DNA of 64,000 nucleotides from positions 124,001 through 188,000 of the forward strand of contig NZ_JAUCZG010000003.1 in assembly GCF_030373225.1 (NCBI RefSeq), written 5' to 3'. Numbering within the stretch: the first letter of the stretch is position 1; each line of letters begins with the position of its first letter. Both the position numbers and the translations under genes were made by a program. The stretch is from Hydrogenophaga sp. GTDB lineage: Bacteria > Pseudomonadota > Gammaproteobacteria > Burkholderiales > Burkholderiaceae_C. The notes below the pieces were generated by a model. The model was not told the origin of the DNA. It saw nothing but the letters and a program-made list of their open reading frames with translations, and did no database searches. Below are positions 19,389 to 28,953 of this stretch, in pieces.

Positions 19389-20420
19389 ATGAACAAACGC
19401 CACTTCCTCCAGACCGCCGCAGCCATCGCCACCCTGGCCACCATGGGCACTGCCGCGGCCCAGACACCCATCAAGTTCCAGCTCGACTGGCGCTTCGAGG
19501 GCCCGGCTGCGCTGTTCCTGCAGCCGGCGGCCAAGGGTTACTTCAAGCAGGCAGGGCTCGACGTCACCATCGACTCGGGCAACGGTTCGGGCGGCACGGT
19601 GACCCGTGTGGCCTCGGGCACCTACGACATGGGCTTTGCCGACATGGCGGCACTGATGGAGTTCCACGCCAACAACCCGGACGCACCCAACAAGCCGGTG
19701 GCCGTGATGATGGTCTACAACAACACGCCGGCGGCCGTGCTCGCCCTCAAGAAGAGCGGCATCACCAAGCCGGCCGACCTCAACGGCAAGAAACTCGGCG
19801 CTCCGGTGTTCGACGCTGGCCGCAAGGGCTTCCCGATCTTCCAGAAAGCCAACAACATCGGCAACGTGGCCTGGACCTCGATGGACCCACCGCTGCGCGA
19901 GACCATGCTGGTGCGCGGCGACATCGACGCCATCACCGGTTTCTCGTTCACCTCGCTGCTCAACCTGGAAGCGCGCGGCGTGAAAGCCGAAGACGTGGTC
20001 ATCATGAATTACGCCGACAACGGCGTGAAGCTCTATGGCAACGCCATCATCGCCTCGCCCAAGCTGATTGCCGAGAACCCGGCCGCCATCAAGGCCTTCC
20101 TCACCGCCTTCGCCAAGGGTGCCAAAGACGCCATGGCAAACCCCACTGCGGCCATCGAAACCGTGAAGGCGCGCGACGGCATCATCAACGTGCCGCTGGA
20201 AACGCGCCGCCTGCAGCTGGCGATCGACGCGGTGGTGGCCAGCCCCGACGCGCGCAAGGAAGGCTTCGGTCAGGTGGTTCCCGGGCGCCTGGCGCTGATG
20301 GCCTCGCAAGTCTCCGACGCCTACGGCACCAAGACCCGCGTCGACGCGGGCAAGGTCTGGAACGGCTCCATGCTGCCTGCCGCTGCCGACCTCAACGTGC
20401 TGCCGCCCGCGAAGAAATAA
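19389..20420 (+). CDS. ABC transporter substrate-binding protein (NMT1/THI5-like)
   Basis: Periplasmic binding protein of 343 residues. A cleavable signal peptide covers residues 1 to about 24 (LQTAAAIATLATMGTAAAQ). The mature part begins IKFQLDWRFEGPAALF, which is the NMT1/SsuA-like start used for pyrimidine precursors, riboflavin, sulfonates and other heterocycles. The ATG at 19389 has GGAG six bases upstream. It heads a three-gene importer; an intrinsic terminator separates it from the ATPase gene, which would give excess binding protein. The operator upstream and the deaminase downstream suggest a purine or ureide ligand, by inference. Confidence 0.88.
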   Translation: MNKRHFLQTAAAIATLATMGTAAAQTPIKFQLDWRFEGPAALFLQPAAKGYFKQAGLDVTIDSGNGSGGTVTRVASGTYDMGFADMAALMEFHANNPDAPNKPVAVMMVYNNTPAAVLALKKSGITKPADLNGKKLGAPVFDAGRKGFPIFQKANNIGNVAWTSMDPPLRETMLVRGDIDAITGFSFTSLLNLEARGVKAEDVVIMNYADNGVKLYGNAIIASPKLIAENPAAIKAFLTAFAKGAKDAMANPTAAIETVKARDGIINVPLETRRLQLAIDAVVASPDARKEGFGQVVPGRLALMASQVSDAYGTKTRVDAGKVWNGSMLPAAADLNVLPPAKK

Positions 20421-20443
20421 GGCCCGAGCCCGGCCACTGGCCC

Positions 20444-20477
20444 AGGCCAGCCACCCTGCGGCGGCTGGCCTTTTTTT
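20444..20477 (+). terminator. Intra-operon terminator between binding protein and ATPase
   Basis: Stem AGGCCAGCC (20444-20452) / GGCTGGCCT (20463-20471) with a ten-base loop and a T-run at 20471-20477. It lies within the importer operon, 24 bases after the binding protein stop and 22 before the ATPase start, so only part of the transcription should read through. Confidence 0.85.
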
Positions 20478-20498
20478 CAGGATTTTCAGGACAAGCCC

Positions 20499-21320
20499 AT
20501 GCAAGACACTCCCGGCGCTCCGCCCTTCGTCGACTTCGATCAGGTCTGGCTGGCCTACAACGACGATCTGCTGGCACAGAACACCTTTGCCGTCGAAGAC
20601 ATCAACCTCAAGGTCAGGCAGGGTGAGTTCATCGCCATCGTCGGTCCCTCGGGGTGTGGCAAGTCCACCTTCATGAAGCTCACCACCGGGCTGAAGATGC
20701 CCAGCATGGGCAAGATCCGCATCGACGGCCAGCCCGTCACCGGACCGCTGAAGATTTCGGGCATGGCCTTCCAGGCACCCTCGCTGCTGCCCTGGCGCAC
20801 CACGCTGGACAACGTGCTGCTGCCGCTGGAGATCGTCGAGCCGTTCCGCAGCCAGTTCAAGGACCGCAAGCGCGAGTTCGAGGAGCGCGCGAAAAAACTG
20901 CTGGCCAGCGTGGGCCTGGGCGGCATGGAGAAGAAATTTCCGTGGGAACTCTCGGGCGGCATGCAGCAACGCGCCAGCATCTGCCGCGCACTGGTGCACG
21001 AGCCCAAGATGCTGCTGCTCGACGAGCCCTTCGGCGCGCTCGACGCCTTCACCCGCGAAGAGCTCTGGTGCACGCTGCGCGATCTCTGGGAGGCGCAACG
21101 CTTCAACGTCATCCTGGTCACGCACGACCTGCGCGAATCGGTGTTTCTCGCCGACACCGTGTACTGCATGAGCAAGAGCCCGGGTCGCTTCGTGGTGCAG
21201 CGCGAGATCCCGATCCCGCGCACGCGCGACCTGGAAGTGACCTACACCAAGGAGTTCTCCGACATCGTGCTCGAGCTGCGTGGCCACATCGGCGCCATGC
21301 GAACCCCGGTCAACCAGTGA
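20499..21320 (+). CDS. ABC transporter ATP-binding protein
   Basis: ATPase of 273 residues of the nitrate/sulfonate/taurine/pyrimidine importer group. Walker A GPSGCGKST is near residues 49-57, the signature LSGGMQQRASICRAL near 150, Walker B LLLDEPFGALDA follows, and the switch histidine is in VTHDLRES. It partners the binding protein before it and the permease after it; the permease ATG is 13 bases downstream. Confidence 0.92.
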   Translation: MQDTPGAPPFVDFDQVWLAYNDDLLAQNTFAVEDINLKVRQGEFIAIVGPSGCGKSTFMKLTTGLKMPSMGKIRIDGQPVTGPLKISGMAFQAPSLLPWRTTLDNVLLPLEIVEPFRSQFKDRKREFEERAKKLLASVGLGGMEKKFPWELSGGMQQRASICRALVHEPKMLLLDEPFGALDAFTREELWCTLRDLWEAQRFNVILVTHDLRESVFLADTVYCMSKSPGRFVVQREIPIPRTRDLEVTYTKEFSDIVLELRGHIGAMRTPVNQ

Positions 21321-21333
21321 ACGGAACCTCACC

Positions 21334-22104
21334 ATGAACCTGAACAAAAAACAGATGGAGCGCTGGTCGCCCTTCCTGCTCCTGCTGGCCATCATCGTCG
21401 TCTGGGAAGTCATCACCAGCGGCTTCGGCGTCTCCGAATTCATCTTCCCCAGCCCTTCGCGCATCTGGGAACAGACGCTGGAGCACAAGACCACCATCCT
21501 CGGCCACGCCTGGCGCACCTACTGGGTGACCATGGCCGGCTTCGGCATCGCCATCGTGGTCGGGGTGCTGCTGGGCTTTCTCATCGGCAGCTCGCGCCTG
21601 GCGTATGCGGCGGTCTACCCGCTCATGACCGCCTTCAACGCGCTGCCCAAGGCGGCCTTCGTGCCCATCCTCGTGGTGTGGTTCGGCATCGGCGTGGGCC
21701 CGGCCATCCTCACCGCCTTCCTCATCAGCTTCTTTCCCATCATGGTCAACATCGCCACCGGGCTGGCCACGCTGGAGCCGGAGCTCGAAGACGTTCTGCG
21801 GGTGCTCGGTGCCAAGCGCTGGGACGTGCTGACCAAGGTCGGCCTGCCGCGCTCCATGCCCTACTTCTTCGGCTCGCTCAAGGTGGCGATCACGCTGGCC
21901 TTCGTGGGCACCACGGTGTCGGAGATGACGGCCTCCAACGAGGGCATCGGCTACCTGCTGATCTCGGCGGGTTCCTCGATGCAGATGGGCCTGGCCTTCA
22001 GCGGTCTGCTGGTGGTCGGCGCGATGGCGATGGTGATGTACGAACTGTTCAGCTGGATCGAGAAGCACACCACGGGCTGGGCACACCGCGGGTCGCAGAA
22101 CTGA
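21334..22104 (+). CDS. ABC transporter permease
   Basis: Inner-membrane permease of 256 residues with about six transmembrane segments, starting LLLLAIIVVWEVI. The cytoplasmic EAA loop is visible as LEDVLRVLGAKRWDVLTKVG and couples to the ATPase. It belongs to the SsuC/TauC/ThiX-like group, matching the other two components. The ATG at 21334 (MNLNKKQME) is preferred to the ATG at 21280, which overlaps the ATPase gene. Confidence 0.92.
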   Translation: MNLNKKQMERWSPFLLLLAIIVVWEVITSGFGVSEFIFPSPSRIWEQTLEHKTTILGHAWRTYWVTMAGFGIAIVVGVLLGFLIGSSRLAYAAVYPLMTAFNALPKAAFVPILVVWFGIGVGPAILTAFLISFFPIMVNIATGLATLEPELEDVLRVLGAKRWDVLTKVGLPRSMPYFFGSLKVAITLAFVGTTVSEMTASNEGIGYLLISAGSSMQMGLAFSGLLVVGAMAMVMYELFSWIEKHTTGWAHRGSQN

Positions 22105-22166
22105 CCTTCCGCGCGCCTGACCATGCTCCTCGATCAGGCCCCACCAGGCCTCTGTCTGCGCTCTGA

Positions 22167-22643
22167 ATGAACCACGATCAAGTCACCCGGCACCTGCGAC
22201 ACGCCAACGACGTCGCGCGGCGAGCGGCCAGCATGGGCCGTCACCCGTTTGGCGCCTTGCTGGTCGCACCCGACGGCGAGACGGTGCTGGCCGAGCAGGG
22301 CAACATCGACACGGTGAACCACGCGGAGTCCACGCTGGCGCGCACGGCGGCGGACAACTGGCCAGGCGAGTACCTGGCACGCTGCACCCTGGTGACCACC
22401 TTCGAGCCGTGTGCCATGTGCACCGGCACGATCTACTGGGCCAACATCGGGCGGGTGGTCTACGGGGCGAGTGAAGAGGCCTTGCTCGCACTCACCGGCA
22501 GCCATGAAGAGAACCCCACGCTGTCCCTGCCTTGTCGCGAGGTGTTGGCCCGGGGTCAGAAGTCCGTGGAGGTGGTGGGACCGGTGGCTTCCATGGAGGC
22601 CGAGATGCTGGAGCCGCATCTCGGGTTCTGGGCGGCCCGTTAG
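22167..22643 (+). CDS. Cytidine deaminase-fold nucleobase deaminase, probably guanine deaminase
   Basis: Zinc deaminase of 158 residues. The ligands are H52 and E54 of NHAES and C82/C85 of EPCAMC. The single-domain size, NHAE and PCAMC fit the bacterial guanine deaminase and small nucleoside-deaminase group. Guanine deamination would give xanthine, which feeds XDH, PuuD and the rest of this block. It follows the ABC permease by 62 bases. Its last four bases overlap the convergent msrA gene. tRNA-adenosine deaminase is less likely because no dedicated C-terminal helix or tRNA-binding basic patch is seen. Confidence 0.75.
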   Translation: MNHDQVTRHLRHANDVARRAASMGRHPFGALLVAPDGETVLAEQGNIDTVNHAESTLARTAADNWPGEYLARCTLVTTFEPCAMCTGTIYWANIGRVVYGASEEALLALTGSHEENPTLSLPCREVLARGQKSVEVVGPVASMEAEMLEPHLGFWAAR

Positions 22644-23179
22644 GTCTTGGCCAACCGGGCAAAGGTCTTGCGGAACTTCGCCACCTTGGGTGCAGCGACC
22701 ATCATGCAGTAGCCCTGGTTCGGGTTGCGTGCAAAGAAATCCTGGTGGTAATCCTCGGCTGGCCAGTAGTTGTCCAGCGGCTTCACCTCGGTCACGATCG
22801 GCCGGCCAAAAGCCTTGTCGCGCGTGAGCTCCTCGATCAGGTCCTGCGCCACGGCCTGCTGCTCGGGCGTGGTGAAGTAGATCCCGCTGCGGTATTGCGT
22901 GCCCACGTCATTGCCCTGGCGGTTCAGCGTGGTCGGGTCGTGGATCACGAAGAAGATCTCAAGAATTTCGCGCGTGCTGATTTGCGCCGGGTCGTACTCC
23001 AGCCGCACCACCTCGTTGTGCCCGGTCGTGCCGCTGCACACCGCCTCGTAGCCCGGCTGCTGGACATGGCCGTTGCTGTAGCCCGACTCCACGTCGCTCA
23101 CGCCCTTGACTCCCACGTACACCGACTCGGTGCACCAGAAGCAGCCACCACCCAACACCAACACCTGTTTGTCGCTCAT
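22640..23179 (-). CDS. msrA: Peptide methionine sulfoxide reductase MsrA
   Basis: Reductase of 179 residues that repairs methionine-S-sulfoxide. The catalytic motif GGCFWC is at the N-terminus (C13), with GYSNGHVQQPGYEAVCSGTT-type recognition and the EDYHQDF motif following. The ATG at 23179 gives the standard short N-terminus; the longer frame runs into the LysR gene. It converges with the deaminase gene, overlapping by four bases. Confidence 0.95.
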   Translation of the reverse strand: MSDKQVLVLGGGCFWCTESVYVGVKGVSDVESGYSNGHVQQPGYEAVCSGTTGHNEVVRLEYDPAQISTREILEIFFVIHDPTTLNRQGNDVGTQYRSGIYFTTPEQQAVAQDLIEELTRDKAFGRPIVTEVKPLDNYWPAEDYHQDFFARNPNQGYCMMVAAPKVAKFRKTFARLAKT

Positions 23180-23237
23180 GCCTTCATCCTTCCGATCGAC
23201 ACATCCACCGTCCGGGAACGGATGGCTGGAAACCGCT

Positions 23238-24128
23238 TCACTGTACCGATTGCGCGGCATCGCGCACCGCGCCCAGGAATGCCCCCAGCGCGGCCTGGTC
23301 TCTGTCGGTCTTCCACAGGCAGTGCGTTTCATAGGCCGGCGTCTGGACATCCAGCGGCACGAACACCGCGCCGGGCAGGCCGGCCTGCTGCAGCGCGGCC
23401 GGCACCAGGGCGCAGCCCAGGCCCTGGGACACGATGGAGACCACACTGAGCCAGTGGCGCAGCTCGAAGCGGATCTCGGGCGAGAAGCCCGCGTCGGCAC
23501 ACAGGCCAAGGATGCGTTCGTGGTAATCGGGCGAGACAGCGCGCGACACCACCGCGAACGGCTCGCCCTGCAGCCGCGCCAGCGACAGCTTCCTGCGTCG
23601 CGCCAGCGCATGCCCCTGCGGCAGGCAGGCCACAAAAGGCTGGCTGGACACCAGGATCTGCGAGAAGCCCGCCGGCACGCGCGTGGTGTGCACGAAGCCG
23701 ATGTCCAGCCGCTCGTGCATGAGGTCGATCAGCTGGTCGCTCGAACTCAGTTCGCGCAACACCAGCCGCAGTTTGGGGTGCCCGGCCGAAAACCGCTTCA
23801 GGATCTGCGGCAGGCCGCGGTAGAGCACGGTGCCGGCGAAACCGATCTGCAGGCTGCCCACCATGCCCTGCGACACCTCGCGGGCCTCGCGTGCGGCCAG
23901 CCCGGCCTGGTCCAGCAGCGATCGCGCCGCCGGCACGAAGGCCTGGCCGGCCGCCGTGAGCTGAACGCCCCGGCTGTTGCGGGTGAAGAGCTGCGCCCCG
24001 ACCGAAGCCTCGAGCTGCTGGATATTGAGCGAGAGCGGCGGCTGCGTGATGGCCAGGCGCTGGGCTGCGCGGCCAAAGTGCAACTCCTCGGCCAGCACCA
24101 GGAAGTAACGCAGGTGGCGGAATTCCAT
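23238..24128 (-). CDS. LysR family transcriptional regulator
   Basis: Regulator of 296 residues. The HTH is in residues 1-60 (MEFRHLRYFLVLAEELHFGRAAQRL and ITQPPLSLNIQQLE, written here in parts), followed by a periplasmic-binding-fold effector domain. It diverges from the glutaryl-CoA dehydrogenase gene across a 102-base gap containing an ATACCT/AGGTAT dyad. The arrangement is that of a pathway regulator for lysine/glutarate or aromatic degradation; the effector is unknown. Confidence 0.9.
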   Translation of the reverse strand: MEFRHLRYFLVLAEELHFGRAAQRLAITQPPLSLNIQQLEASVGAQLFTRNSRGVQLTAAGQAFVPAARSLLDQAGLAAREAREVSQGMVGSLQIGFAGTVLYRGLPQILKRFSAGHPKLRLVLRELSSSDQLIDLMHERLDIGFVHTTRVPAGFSQILVSSQPFVACLPQGHALARRRKLSLARLQGEPFAVVSRAVSPDYHERILGLCADAGFSPEIRFELRHWLSVVSIVSQGLGCALVPAALQQAGLPGAVFVPLDVQTPAYETHCLWKTDRDQAALGAFLGAVRDAAQSVQ

Positions 24129-24150
24129 GAATAGCTTTCCTGTATGGACG

Positions 24151-24178
24151 GATACCTATTCGATATTAGACAGGTATT
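24151..24178. promoter_or_regulatory. Candidate LysR binding dyad
   Basis: ATACCT (24152-24157) and AGGTAT (24172-24177) are inverted with a 14-base AT-rich spacer, in the gap between the LysR gene and gcdH. The flanking bases extend the match to 8 of 10. LysR regulators commonly bind such interrupted dyads between divergent genes. Confidence 0.5.
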
Positions 24179-24230
24179 CATGGCGGGCAGACAATGCATG
24201 CATTGCCACCCACAAACGGAGACACCGACC

Positions 24231-25424
24231 ATGCTTTCACCCACCAAGGCCAAAGCCAGCTTCAGCTGGGAAGATCCCTTCCACCTTGACGCGCAGCTCA
24301 CCGACGACGAGCGCCAGGTGCGCGAGGCGGCCCATGCCTATTGCCAGGAAAAGCTGCTGCCACGGGTGACCGAGGCCTTCCGCCATGAGAAGACCGACCC
24401 GGCCATCTTTCGCGAGATGGGCGAACTCGGCCTGCTCGGCCCCACCATTCCCGAGGCCTATGGCGGCAGCGGGCTGAACCATGTCTGTTATGGCCTGGTG
24501 GCGCGCGAGGTCGAACGGGTGGATTCGGGTTACCGCTCCATGATGAGCGTGCAGAGCTCGCTGGTGATGGTGCCGATCAACGAGTTCGGCACCGAGGAAC
24601 AGAAACAGAAATACCTGCCCAAGCTGGCCAGCGGCCACTGGATCGGCTGTTTCGGCCTGACCGAGCCCAACCACGGCTCCGACCCCGGCAGCATGGTCAC
24701 GCGCGCCAGAAAGGTCGCCGGCGGCTACAGCATTTCCGGCTCCAAGATGTGGATCAGCAACAGCCCGATCGCCGACGTGTTCGTGGTCTGGGCCAAAGAC
24801 GACGAAGGCTCGATCCGTGGCTTCATCCTCGACAAGGGCATGAAAGGCCTGTCGGCCCCGGCGATCCACAGCAAGGTCGGCCTGCGCGCCTCCATCACCG
24901 GCGAGATCGTGATGGACGGCGTCTTCTGCCCCGAAGAAAACGCCTTCCCCGAGGTGCGTGGCCTCAAGGGCCCGTTCACCTGCCTCAACAGCGCGCGCTA
25001 CGGCATCGCCTGGGGCGCGCTCGGTGCGGCCGAAGACTGCTACTTCCGCGCCCGCCAGTATGTGATGGACCGCCACCAGTTCGGCCGTCCGCTGGCGGCC
25101 AACCAGCTGATCCAGAAGAAGCTGGCCGACATGCTCACCGAGATCAGCCTGGGCCTGCAGGGCTGCCTGCGCCTGGGCCGCATGAAGGACGAAGGCACGG
25201 CAGCGGTGGAGATCACCAGCATCCTCAAGCGCAACAGCTGCGGCAAGTCGCTCGACATCGCCCGCATGGCGCGCGACATGATGGGTGGCAACGGCATCAG
25301 CGACGAATTCGGCGTGGCCCGCCACCTGGTGAACCTGGAGGTGGTCAACACCTACGAAGGCACGCACGACATCCACGCGCTCATCCTGGGCCGTGCCATC
25401 ACCGGGATCCAGGCGTTTTCCTGA
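24231..25424 (+). CDS. gcdH: Glutaryl-CoA dehydrogenase
   Basis: Acyl-CoA dehydrogenase family flavoenzyme of 397 residues that oxidises and decarboxylates glutaryl-CoA to crotonyl-CoA. The stretch [16 protein letters not shown] near the start, [18 protein letters not shown], and the C-terminal catalytic-base region [20 protein letters not shown] are diagnostic of GcdH rather than short-chain ACADs. The ATG at 24231 gives the conserved N-terminus; the frame from 24144 is not supported. It diverges from the LysR gene, its probable regulator. No CoA-transferase partner is adjacent; the class III enzyme at 58031 is in another cluster. Confidence 0.92.
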   Translation: MLSPTKAKASFSWEDPFHLDAQLTDDERQVREAAHAYCQEKLLPRVTEAFRHEKTDPAIFREMGELGLLGPTIPEAYGGSGLNHVCYGLVAREVERVDSGYRSMMSVQSSLVMVPINEFGTEEQKQKYLPKLASGHWIGCFGLTEPNHGSDPGSMVTRARKVAGGYSISGSKMWISNSPIADVFVVWAKDDEGSIRGFILDKGMKGLSAPAIHSKVGLRASITGEIVMDGVFCPEENAFPEVRGLKGPFTCLNSARYGIAWGALGAAEDCYFRARQYVMDRHQFGRPLAANQLIQKKLADMLTEISLGLQGCLRLGRMKDEGTAAVEITSILKRNSCGKSLDIARMARDMMGGNGISDEFGVARHLVNLEVVNTYEGTHDIHALILGRAITGIQAFS

Positions 25425-25440
25425 TGCCTTGAGGCGCCAT

Positions 25441-25463
25441 CCGTGCCACGGGCGCTGGCACGG
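25441..25463 (+). terminator. Possible terminator hairpin after gcdH
   Basis: A perfect 8-base stem CCGTGCCA / TGGCACGG with a seven-base loop, 16 bases after the gcdH stop and 19 before the next ATG. Only a loose T-rich stretch follows, so termination is uncertain. Confidence 0.5.
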
Positions 25464-25482
25464 ATTCTGTTAGCTTCAAGGC

Positions 25483-26961
25483 ATGTTCCTGTCGCTCGAC
25501 TTCCTCACGCTTCCCCTGCTCGGCGCCGCGGCGCTGGTGTTCCTGAGCGTGCTCGCCGGCGTGGTGTCGGCACGCGCCGGCTTCTCCTTCCTGCTGGTGT
25601 TTCTCACCGTCGGCATCCTTGCGGGTGAAGACGGTCCGGGCGGCTTTGTCTTCAACGATTTCCGCCTGAGCTTCTGGGTCGGCAACGTCGCGCTGGCGGT
25701 CATCCTGCTCGACGGCGGGCTGCGCACCGACCTCACCACCTTCCGCACCGGCCTCAAGCCCTCGCTGCTGCTGGCCACCCTGGGCGTGGTGGTGTGCACC
25801 GGCATCACGGCCACGGCGGCCTGGGCGCTGCTCGACCTCTCCTGGCCACTGGCCCTGCTGGTGGGCTCCATCGTCGGCTCCACCGACGCGGCGGCGGTGT
25901 TCTCGCTGCTCAAGTCTTCCGGGGTGAAGCTCAACGAGCGGGTCGCCGCCACGCTGGAGATCGAATCCGGCATGAACGACCCGATGGCGGTCTATCTCAC
26001 GCTCACCTTCATCGCGGTGGCGCTGTCGGTCATGGCGGGCGAGGCAACGAGCATCGGCGCGCCGGAGGTGCTGCGCTCGCTGTTCGAGCAGTTCGGCTAC
26101 GGCACGCTGGCGGGCCTGGCCAGCGGCGTCGGGCTGGCCGGCCTGCTCAAGCGCCTGGGCCGCGGCACCGACGGTGGCGGCGGCATCCGGGCGCTGCTCA
26201 TCGTCTCGGGTGGACTGGCCGTGTTTGCCGGCACCACCTGGCTCGGCGGCTCGGGCTTTCTTGCGGTCTACCTCATGGGCATGATCACCGGCAACCGAGC
26301 ACGGCGCCAGGTGCGCCCCTCGCTCTCGGCCATGGACGGCTACGCCTGGCTCGCGCAGGCCGGCATGTTCCTGTTGCTCGGCCTGCTGGTCAACCCGACC
26401 GAGCTGCTGCGCACCATCTGGCCCGCGCTGGGCGTGTCGGCGGTGCTGATGCTGGTGGCCCGGCCGATCTCGGTCTGGCTGTGCCTGGCGCCCTTTCGCT
26501 TCAACCGGCAGGAGATCACCTTCATTTCCTGGGTGGGCCTGCGCGGCGCGGTGCCCATCGTGCTGGCCGTCTTCCCGGTGATGGCCGGCGTGCAGGGTGC
26601 GCAGACCTTCTTCAATGTGGCCTTCGTGGTGGTGCTCACCTCGCTGCTGCTGCAGGGCTCGACCATCGCCTGGGCGGCCCGGCGAACCCACGTGGTCCTG
26701 CCCGACCTCGATGACACCGAGCACGCCAGGCTGGTGTTCGGCGACTTCGTGATGGACGCCAGCACACCGCTGGAGGACCTGTGCGGCTTCTACGGTCTGC
26801 CGGTGCCTGCCGAGTCCAACCTTTCGGTTGGCCAGTGGCTGCGCAACGAACTGCACCGGCCGCCGGTGGTGGGCGATGCGGCCCAGTTGGGCAAGGCCGA
26901 GGTGAGCGTGCGCGAAATGAACGCCAGCCGCATCACACGGGTGGGCATCAAGCTGGGCTGA
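25483..26961 (+). CDS. cvrA: Potassium/proton antiporter (CvrA/NhaP2 type)
   Basis: CPA1-family cation antiporter of 492 residues with about 12-13 membrane segments. The ion-pathway region shows [16 protein letters not shown] and the [13 protein letters not shown] motif with the conserved ND pair. The last 90 residues are a soluble domain ([16 protein letters not shown] onward) like the C-terminal domain of NhaP2/CvrA, though shorter than in E. coli. Expected role: K+ or Na+ extrusion and pH or osmotic balance. It stands alone between gcdH and the efflux locus. Confidence 0.87.
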   Translation: MFLSLDFLTLPLLGAAALVFLSVLAGVVSARAGFSFLLVFLTVGILAGEDGPGGFVFNDFRLSFWVGNVALAVILLDGGLRTDLTTFRTGLKPSLLLATLGVVVCTGITATAAWALLDLSWPLALLVGSIVGSTDAAAVFSLLKSSGVKLNERVAATLEIESGMNDPMAVYLTLTFIAVALSVMAGEATSIGAPEVLRSLFEQFGYGTLAGLASGVGLAGLLKRLGRGTDGGGGIRALLIVSGGLAVFAGTTWLGGSGFLAVYLMGMITGNRARRQVRPSLSAMDGYAWLAQAGMFLLLGLLVNPTELLRTIWPALGVSAVLMLVARPISVWLCLAPFRFNRQEITFISWVGLRGAVPIVLAVFPVMAGVQGAQTFFNVAFVVVLTSLLLQGSTIAWAARRTHVVLPDLDDTEHARLVFGDFVMDASTPLEDLCGFYGLPVPAESNLSVGQWLRNELHRPPVVGDAAQLGKAEVSVREMNASRITRVGIKLG

Positions 26962-27035
26962 GCCGCGGCCGCCCACCCCCGGTTTGCCGGGGCTTTACCC
27001 CCGCGACACAGCCGGCGAGGGAGCGGTGGAGTACA

Positions 27036-27057
27036 TTAATAACCCATCGGTCATTAA
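27036..27057. promoter_or_regulatory. TetR operator before the efflux operon
   Basis: TTAATAACC (27036-27044) and GGTCATTAA (27049-27057) are inverted with a four-base spacer and match at eight of nine positions. It lies ten bases before the TetR gene start, as expected for an autorepressed TetR-efflux operon. Confidence 0.78.
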
Positions 27058-27067
27058 CATCCATCGC

Positions 27068-27769
27068 ATGCCTGTGTCCCCCGCCACCGACCTGTCAGAC
27101 GCCAGCACGTCCCATGACGAAGCCGCGCCGCAGCGCCGCTCACGGCGCAAGCAGGCGCGCCCCGGCGAGTTGCTGGACGCCGCGCTCACGCTGTTTGTCG
27201 AAAAGGGCTTTGCCGCCACCCGGGTGGAAGAAGTCGCCGCCCTGGCCGGCGTCTCCAAAGGCACCCTCTTTTTGTACTTTCCCAGCAAGGAAGAGCTGTT
27301 CAAGGCGGTCGTGCGCGAAACCATCGCCGGGCGCTTCACCGAGTGGAACGAAGAGTTCGAGCGCTTCAGCGGCGACAGCGCCGAGCTGGTCCGCTACTGC
27401 ATGCACTCCTGGTGGGAACGCATCGGCATGACGCCCGCCTCGGGCATCACCAAGCTGGTGATGAGCGAAGCCGGCATGTTTCCCGAGATCGCCACCTTCT
27501 ACCAGCAGGAAGTGATCGAGCCCGGGCACGACCTGATCCGCCGCATCCTTCAGCGCGGCGTCGACCGCGGTGATTTCCGACCCCTGCCCATGGAATACGC
27601 GGTCTACAGCCTGATCGCACCGATGATCTTCCTGCTGATGTGGAAGCACGCCATGGCGCCGTGCTGCCCGACCTCCGCGCAGATCGATCCCATCGGCTTC
27701 ATCGATGCCCAGGTCGACCTGCTGCTGGCCGGCATGCAGCTTCCCAAGCCCCCGCGCCAGAACGCCTGA
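27068..27769 (+). CDS. TetR family transcriptional regulator of the RND efflux operon
   Basis: Repressor of 233 residues. After a polar, charged N-terminal lead, the HTH is in residues about 45-90 ([20 protein letters not shown], then FPSKEELF); the C-terminal helical domain would bind the inducer. The ATG at 27068 follows a clear inverted repeat; the TTG at 26984 in the same frame is not likely. It is followed 16 bases later by the membrane fusion protein gene, so it is probably the first gene of the efflux operon and controls it. Confidence 0.9.
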   Translation: MPVSPATDLSDASTSHDEAAPQRRSRRKQARPGELLDAALTLFVEKGFAATRVEEVAALAGVSKGTLFLYFPSKEELFKAVVRETIAGRFTEWNEEFERFSGDSAELVRYCMHSWWERIGMTPASGITKLVMSEAGMFPEIATFYQQEVIEPGHDLIRRILQRGVDRGDFRPLPMEYAVYSLIAPMIFLLMWKHAMAPCCPTSAQIDPIGFIDAQVDLLLAGMQLPKPPRQNA

Positions 27770-27785
27770 CCCGACCGCCACCACC

Positions 27786-28943
27786 ATGACCACACGCCGT
27801 TCGTTCTCCTACTGGGTCAAGTGGCTGTTGCTCGCGGCGCTGGTGCTCGGCATCGCCCTGGGCGTCACCCGCGCACTGGGCAAACGCAAGGCGACCAGCG
27901 AAGCGGCCCGGGCCGCGGCCGAGTCGCTGCAGAAAACGCCCACCTACACGCTCTCACCCAGCGATGTGGTCGCGGTGCAAAGCCTGGAGCTCACTCAGAC
28001 CGTGGCCCTCTCGGGCTCCGTGGACGCGCTGCAGACCGCCGCCATCAAGGCCAGGACAGCGGGAGAGATCCAGGGCCTGACCAAACGCGAGGGTGACCCG
28101 GTGAAAGCCGGCGAAGTGGTGGCACGCATCGACAGCACCGAAGCGCAGGCGCGCGTGCGCCAGGCGGCGCGCCAGGCCGAATCGGCCCAGGCGCAGGTCG
28201 CCATTGCGCGACGCACCTTCGACAACAACCAGGCCCTGGTGCGCCAGGGCTTCATCTCGAACACCGCGCTCGACACCGCCAACGCCAACCTCGCCAGCGC
28301 CGAAGCCACGCACCAGGCGGCGCTGGCCGCACTCGACATCGCCCGCAAGGCGCTGGCCGACACGACGCTGCGCTCACCGCTGACCGGCCAGGTGTCGGCC
28401 CGGATGGTGCAGAACGGCGAACGGGTGGGCATCGACGCCCGGGTGCTCGACGTGGTGGACCTCTCAAGCTTCGAGATGGAAGCGGCCATCGCACCGGCCG
28501 ACGCGGCGGCGGTGGTGGTCGGCCAAACGGCGCTGCTCACGGTGGAAGGCCAGAGCGAGCCCGTGAAGGCCACCGTGGCGCGCATCAATCCCAGCGTGCA
28601 GGCAGCCAGCCGCAGCGTGCTGGTGTACCTGCGCGTGCCGGCACTGCCCGGCATGCGCCAGGGCCTGTTTGCGCAGGGCCACATCGTGACCGGCTCGGTG
28701 TCGACGCTGGCCGTGCCGGCGTCCACCGTGCGCAACGACAAGCCGCAGCCCTACGTGCAGGTGGTGCGCGAAGGCACGGTGGTGCATGTGCCGGTGCAGG
28801 CCGGTGCCACCGGTCTGGCGGGCACCGAGCCCATGCGGGCGGTTCAGGGCCTGCCGGCGGGCACCCAGCTGCTGCGCGCCCAGGCCGGCCTGATCCGCGA
28901 AGGCACGGCGGTTCGCCTGGCCTCTGCCGCCAGCGGCAACTGA
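27786..28943 (+). CDS. RND efflux periplasmic adaptor (membrane fusion protein)
   Basis: Adaptor of 385 residues linking the inner-membrane pump to TolC. The N-terminal hydrophobic segment (WVKWLLLAALVLGIALGV) is an anchor or signal; it lacks a lipobox cysteine. Next come the lipoyl half-motif (AGEIQGLTKREGDPVKAGE), an alpha-hairpin rich in Ala/Gln (residues about 118-190), the second lipoyl half and the beta-barrel. The AcrA/MexA-like order is complete. It lies 10 bases before the pump gene. Confidence 0.92.
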   Translation: MTTRRSFSYWVKWLLLAALVLGIALGVTRALGKRKATSEAARAAAESLQKTPTYTLSPSDVVAVQSLELTQTVALSGSVDALQTAAIKARTAGEIQGLTKREGDPVKAGEVVARIDSTEAQARVRQAARQAESAQAQVAIARRTFDNNQALVRQGFISNTALDTANANLASAEATHQAALAALDIARKALADTTLRSPLTGQVSARMVQNGERVGIDARVLDVVDLSSFEMEAAIAPADAAAVVVGQTALLTVEGQSEPVKATVARINPSVQAASRSVLVYLRVPALPGMRQGLFAQGHIVTGSVSTLAVPASTVRNDKPQPYVQVVREGTVVHVPVQAGATGLAGTEPMRAVQGLPAGTQLLRAQAGLIREGTAVRLASAASGN

Positions 28944-28953
28944 GCAGCACGGC

